From Paraburkholderia monticola (GTDB lineage Bacteria > Pseudomonadota > Gammaproteobacteria > Burkholderiales > Burkholderiaceae), in contig NZ_LRBG01000005.1 in the NCBI RefSeq assembly GCF_001580545.1, positions 310,001 through 374,000 of the forward strand: DNA of 64,000 nucleotides, written 5' to 3'. The position numbers were made by a program, and so were the translations under genes. Positions 62,665-64,000 of the stretch are shown piece after piece; the first letter of the stretch is position 1; the number at the start of each line of letters is the position of its first letter. The notes below the pieces were generated by a model. It did not search any database, was not told the DNA's origin, and saw nothing but the letters and a program-made list of their open reading frames with translations.

Positions 62665-64000
62665 ATGGCGTTTTCATTTCCGACTTCCCTACGGCGACGC
62701 GGCGCGGTACTCCTGTTGCCGCTCGCGATACTTCTCGGCGTCGCGCCGTCCGCCACGTTCGCGCTGACCCAGGCCGACGTCGCGCCGCTCGCCGGCGACG
62801 ACTTCGAGGCGAAGTCCGCCGCGATCGACAAGCTGATCGCCACGCACGACACCGCGTCGCTCGCGGTGCTGAAGGCGCTCGCCGACGACAGCGCGCTCGC
62901 CACCGACGCCGGCGCGGTCCTGCTGCAGGACGGCGACGCCACACGCGATGCCGTCACCGGCCAGCCGGTCGCCGCGAGCGACGCGCAGCCGGTCACGCTG
63001 AACAACCTGCTGCGCTCGAAAGTGGCGGGCGCGCTGTCGGGGCTGCAACTCGCCTCGCCCGATCCGGCGACGCGCGCAGCCGCCGTCGACGCGCTGCTGC
63101 AAAACCCCGATCCGTCGCTCAAACCGCTCGTCGACGCGGCGCGCGCGAAGGAGACCGATCCTGCGCTGAAGAAACGTCTCGACACGCTATGGGCGATGAG
63201 CGCCTTGCACGACCCGGATCCGGCGAGGCGCCTCGAAGCGGTGCAACTGGTCGCCGCGCGCCACGACCTCGACATGAATGAACTGCTGCGCCCGCTAGTC
63301 GCAAAGAAAGCCGACGGCACGTTTGCCGAGAGCGACGAACGCGTGCGCACGGCCGCGCAAAGCGGCATCGATGAGCTCGATGCGATCCAGCGCCGCAGCC
63401 AGATCGCCGGCACGCTGTTCGCGGGGCTGTCGCTCGGCAGCGTGCTGCTGCTCGCCGCGCTCGGTCTCGCGATCACGTACGGGCTGATCGGCGTCATCAA
63501 CATGGCGCACGGCGAATTCCTGATGATCGGCGCGTACGCGACCTACGTCGTGCAGAACCTCGTGCAGCGCTTCGCGCCCAACGCGTTCGACTGGTATCCG
63601 CTGCTGGCGATTCCGGCCGCGTTCGTCGCGGCGGCGCTGGTCGGCATCGTGCTCGAACGGCTCGTGCTGAAGCACCTGTACGGCCGCCCGCTCGAAACGC
63701 TGCTGACCACCTTCGGCGTGAGCCTGATCCTGATTCAGGCGACCCGCATGCTGTTCGGCGCGCAGAACGTGCAGGTCGTCAATCCGTCGTGGATGAGCGG
63801 CGGCGTCACCGTGCTGCCGAACCTGATCCTGCCGTACAACCGGCTGGCGATTCTCGCGTTCTCGCTGATCGTCGTCGCGATCGCATGGGCCGTGCTCACG
63901 CGCACGCGGCTCGGTCTGTTCGTGCGCGCGGTCACGCAGAACCGCCGCATGGCCGCGTGCGTCGGCGTGAAAACCGCGCGCGTCGATTCGTATGCGTTCG
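62665..64000 (+). CDS. urtB: Urea ABC transporter permease UrtB, 5' part (runs off window)
   Basis: A frame open from ATG 62665 to the window end. It begins with a signal-like segment (VLLLPLAILLGVAPSATFAL), then a soluble periplasmic helical domain of repeats (DDFEAKSAAIDKLIATHDTA) as in proteobacterial UrtB, and from about residue 250 membrane segments (GLSLGSVLLLAALGLAITYG, INMAHGEFLMIGAYATYV, LETLLTTFGVSLILIQ). Gene order and the LivH-like core identify UrtB; the C-terminus is outside the window. Confidence 0.93.
   Translation, partial: MAFSFPTSLRRRGAVLLLPLAILLGVAPSATFALTQADVAPLAGDDFEAKSAAIDKLIATHDTASLAVLKALADDSALATDAGAVLLQDGDATRDAVTGQPVAASDAQPVTLNNLLRSKVAGALSGLQLASPDPATRAAAVDALLQNPDPSLKPLVDAARAKETDPALKKRLDTLWAMSALHDPDPARRLEAVQLVAARHDLDMNELLRPLVAKKADGTFAESDERVRTAAQSGIDELDAIQRRSQIAGTLFAGLSLGSVLLLAALGLAITYGLIGVINMAHGEFLMIGAYATYVVQNLVQRFAPNAFDWYPLLAIPAAFVAAALVGIVLERLVLKHLYGRPLETLLTTFGVSLILIQATRMLFGAQNVQVVNPSWMSGGVTVLPNLILPYNRLAILAFSLIVVAIAWAVLTRTRLGLFVRAVTQNRRMAACVGVKTARVDSYAF

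Overview
The window looks like a primary-chromosome segment of a Burkholderia-group betaproteobacterium, most likely Paraburkholderia. The evidence is very high GC with GC-rich third positions, the order tamA / DUF3460 / scpA / panC / panD, the zapB-like / zapA / 6S RNA / EVE-domain order, a cysI-DUF934-cysHDN sulfate operon beside a CysB-type regulator, and Burkholderia-type families such as DUF2486. Nothing identifies the species. No rRNA, tRNA, CRISPR array, integrase or transposase was seen.

Layout. 1-4.7 kb: the 5' part of tamA, DUF3460, scpA, panC and panD, an orphan ParA ATPase and a PaaI-type thioesterase. 4.7-15 kb: a cobalamin late-assembly and uptake locus. cobQ stands alone; cobP-cbiB-cobD-btuF form a plus-strand operon; btuC-btuD-cobT-cobS-cobC form a minus-strand operon. 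The minus operon follows a well-conserved cobalamin riboswitch and two overlapping micro-ORFs. 15-27 kb: cell division (zapB-like, zapA), 6S RNA, EVE and SIMPL proteins, lgt, a LysR regulator, ilvD, cytochrome c, DUF2486, holC, pepA, lptF and lptG. 27-35 kb: siroheme genes (cbiX, cobA) and the assimilatory sulfate operon with its CysB-like regulator. 35-45 kb: an orphan Liv-type binding protein, DUF302, a frameshifted quinone oxidoreductase, a second orphan ParA, a DUF4239 protein, and an amino-acid-type ABC transporter with a methyltransferase and a TauD-family oxygenase. 45-52 kb: a complete sugar operon (LacI regulator, ATPase, permease, binding protein, TIM-barrel isomerase, Gfo/Idh dehydrogenase) under a perfect palindromic operator. 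52-53.4 kb: a Pcm-like methyltransferase and a rhodanese. 59.3-64 kb: an omega-aminotransferase and the start of a urea ABC operon (urtA, urtB) behind a sigma-54-type promoter.

The most unusual part is 53.35-59.34 kb, a lower-GC accessory island between the rhodanese gene and the 3' end of the aminotransferase gene. It is a tandem array of orphan polymorphic-toxin cassettes. Three copies of one carrier domain are present: two end in unrelated C-terminal tips after a shared 190-residue region, and the third is wrecked by deletion, frameshifts and a 69-bp microinversion. A separate RNase A-like toxin lies beside a CdiI-type immunity gene and is frameshifted within its last 25 codons. Each toxin is followed by an immunity-like gene. 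Fragments of both flanking chromosomal genes (the rhodanese terminator and the aminotransferase 3' end) are repeated inside the array, which suggests growth by recombination between repeats rather than by an obvious mobile element.
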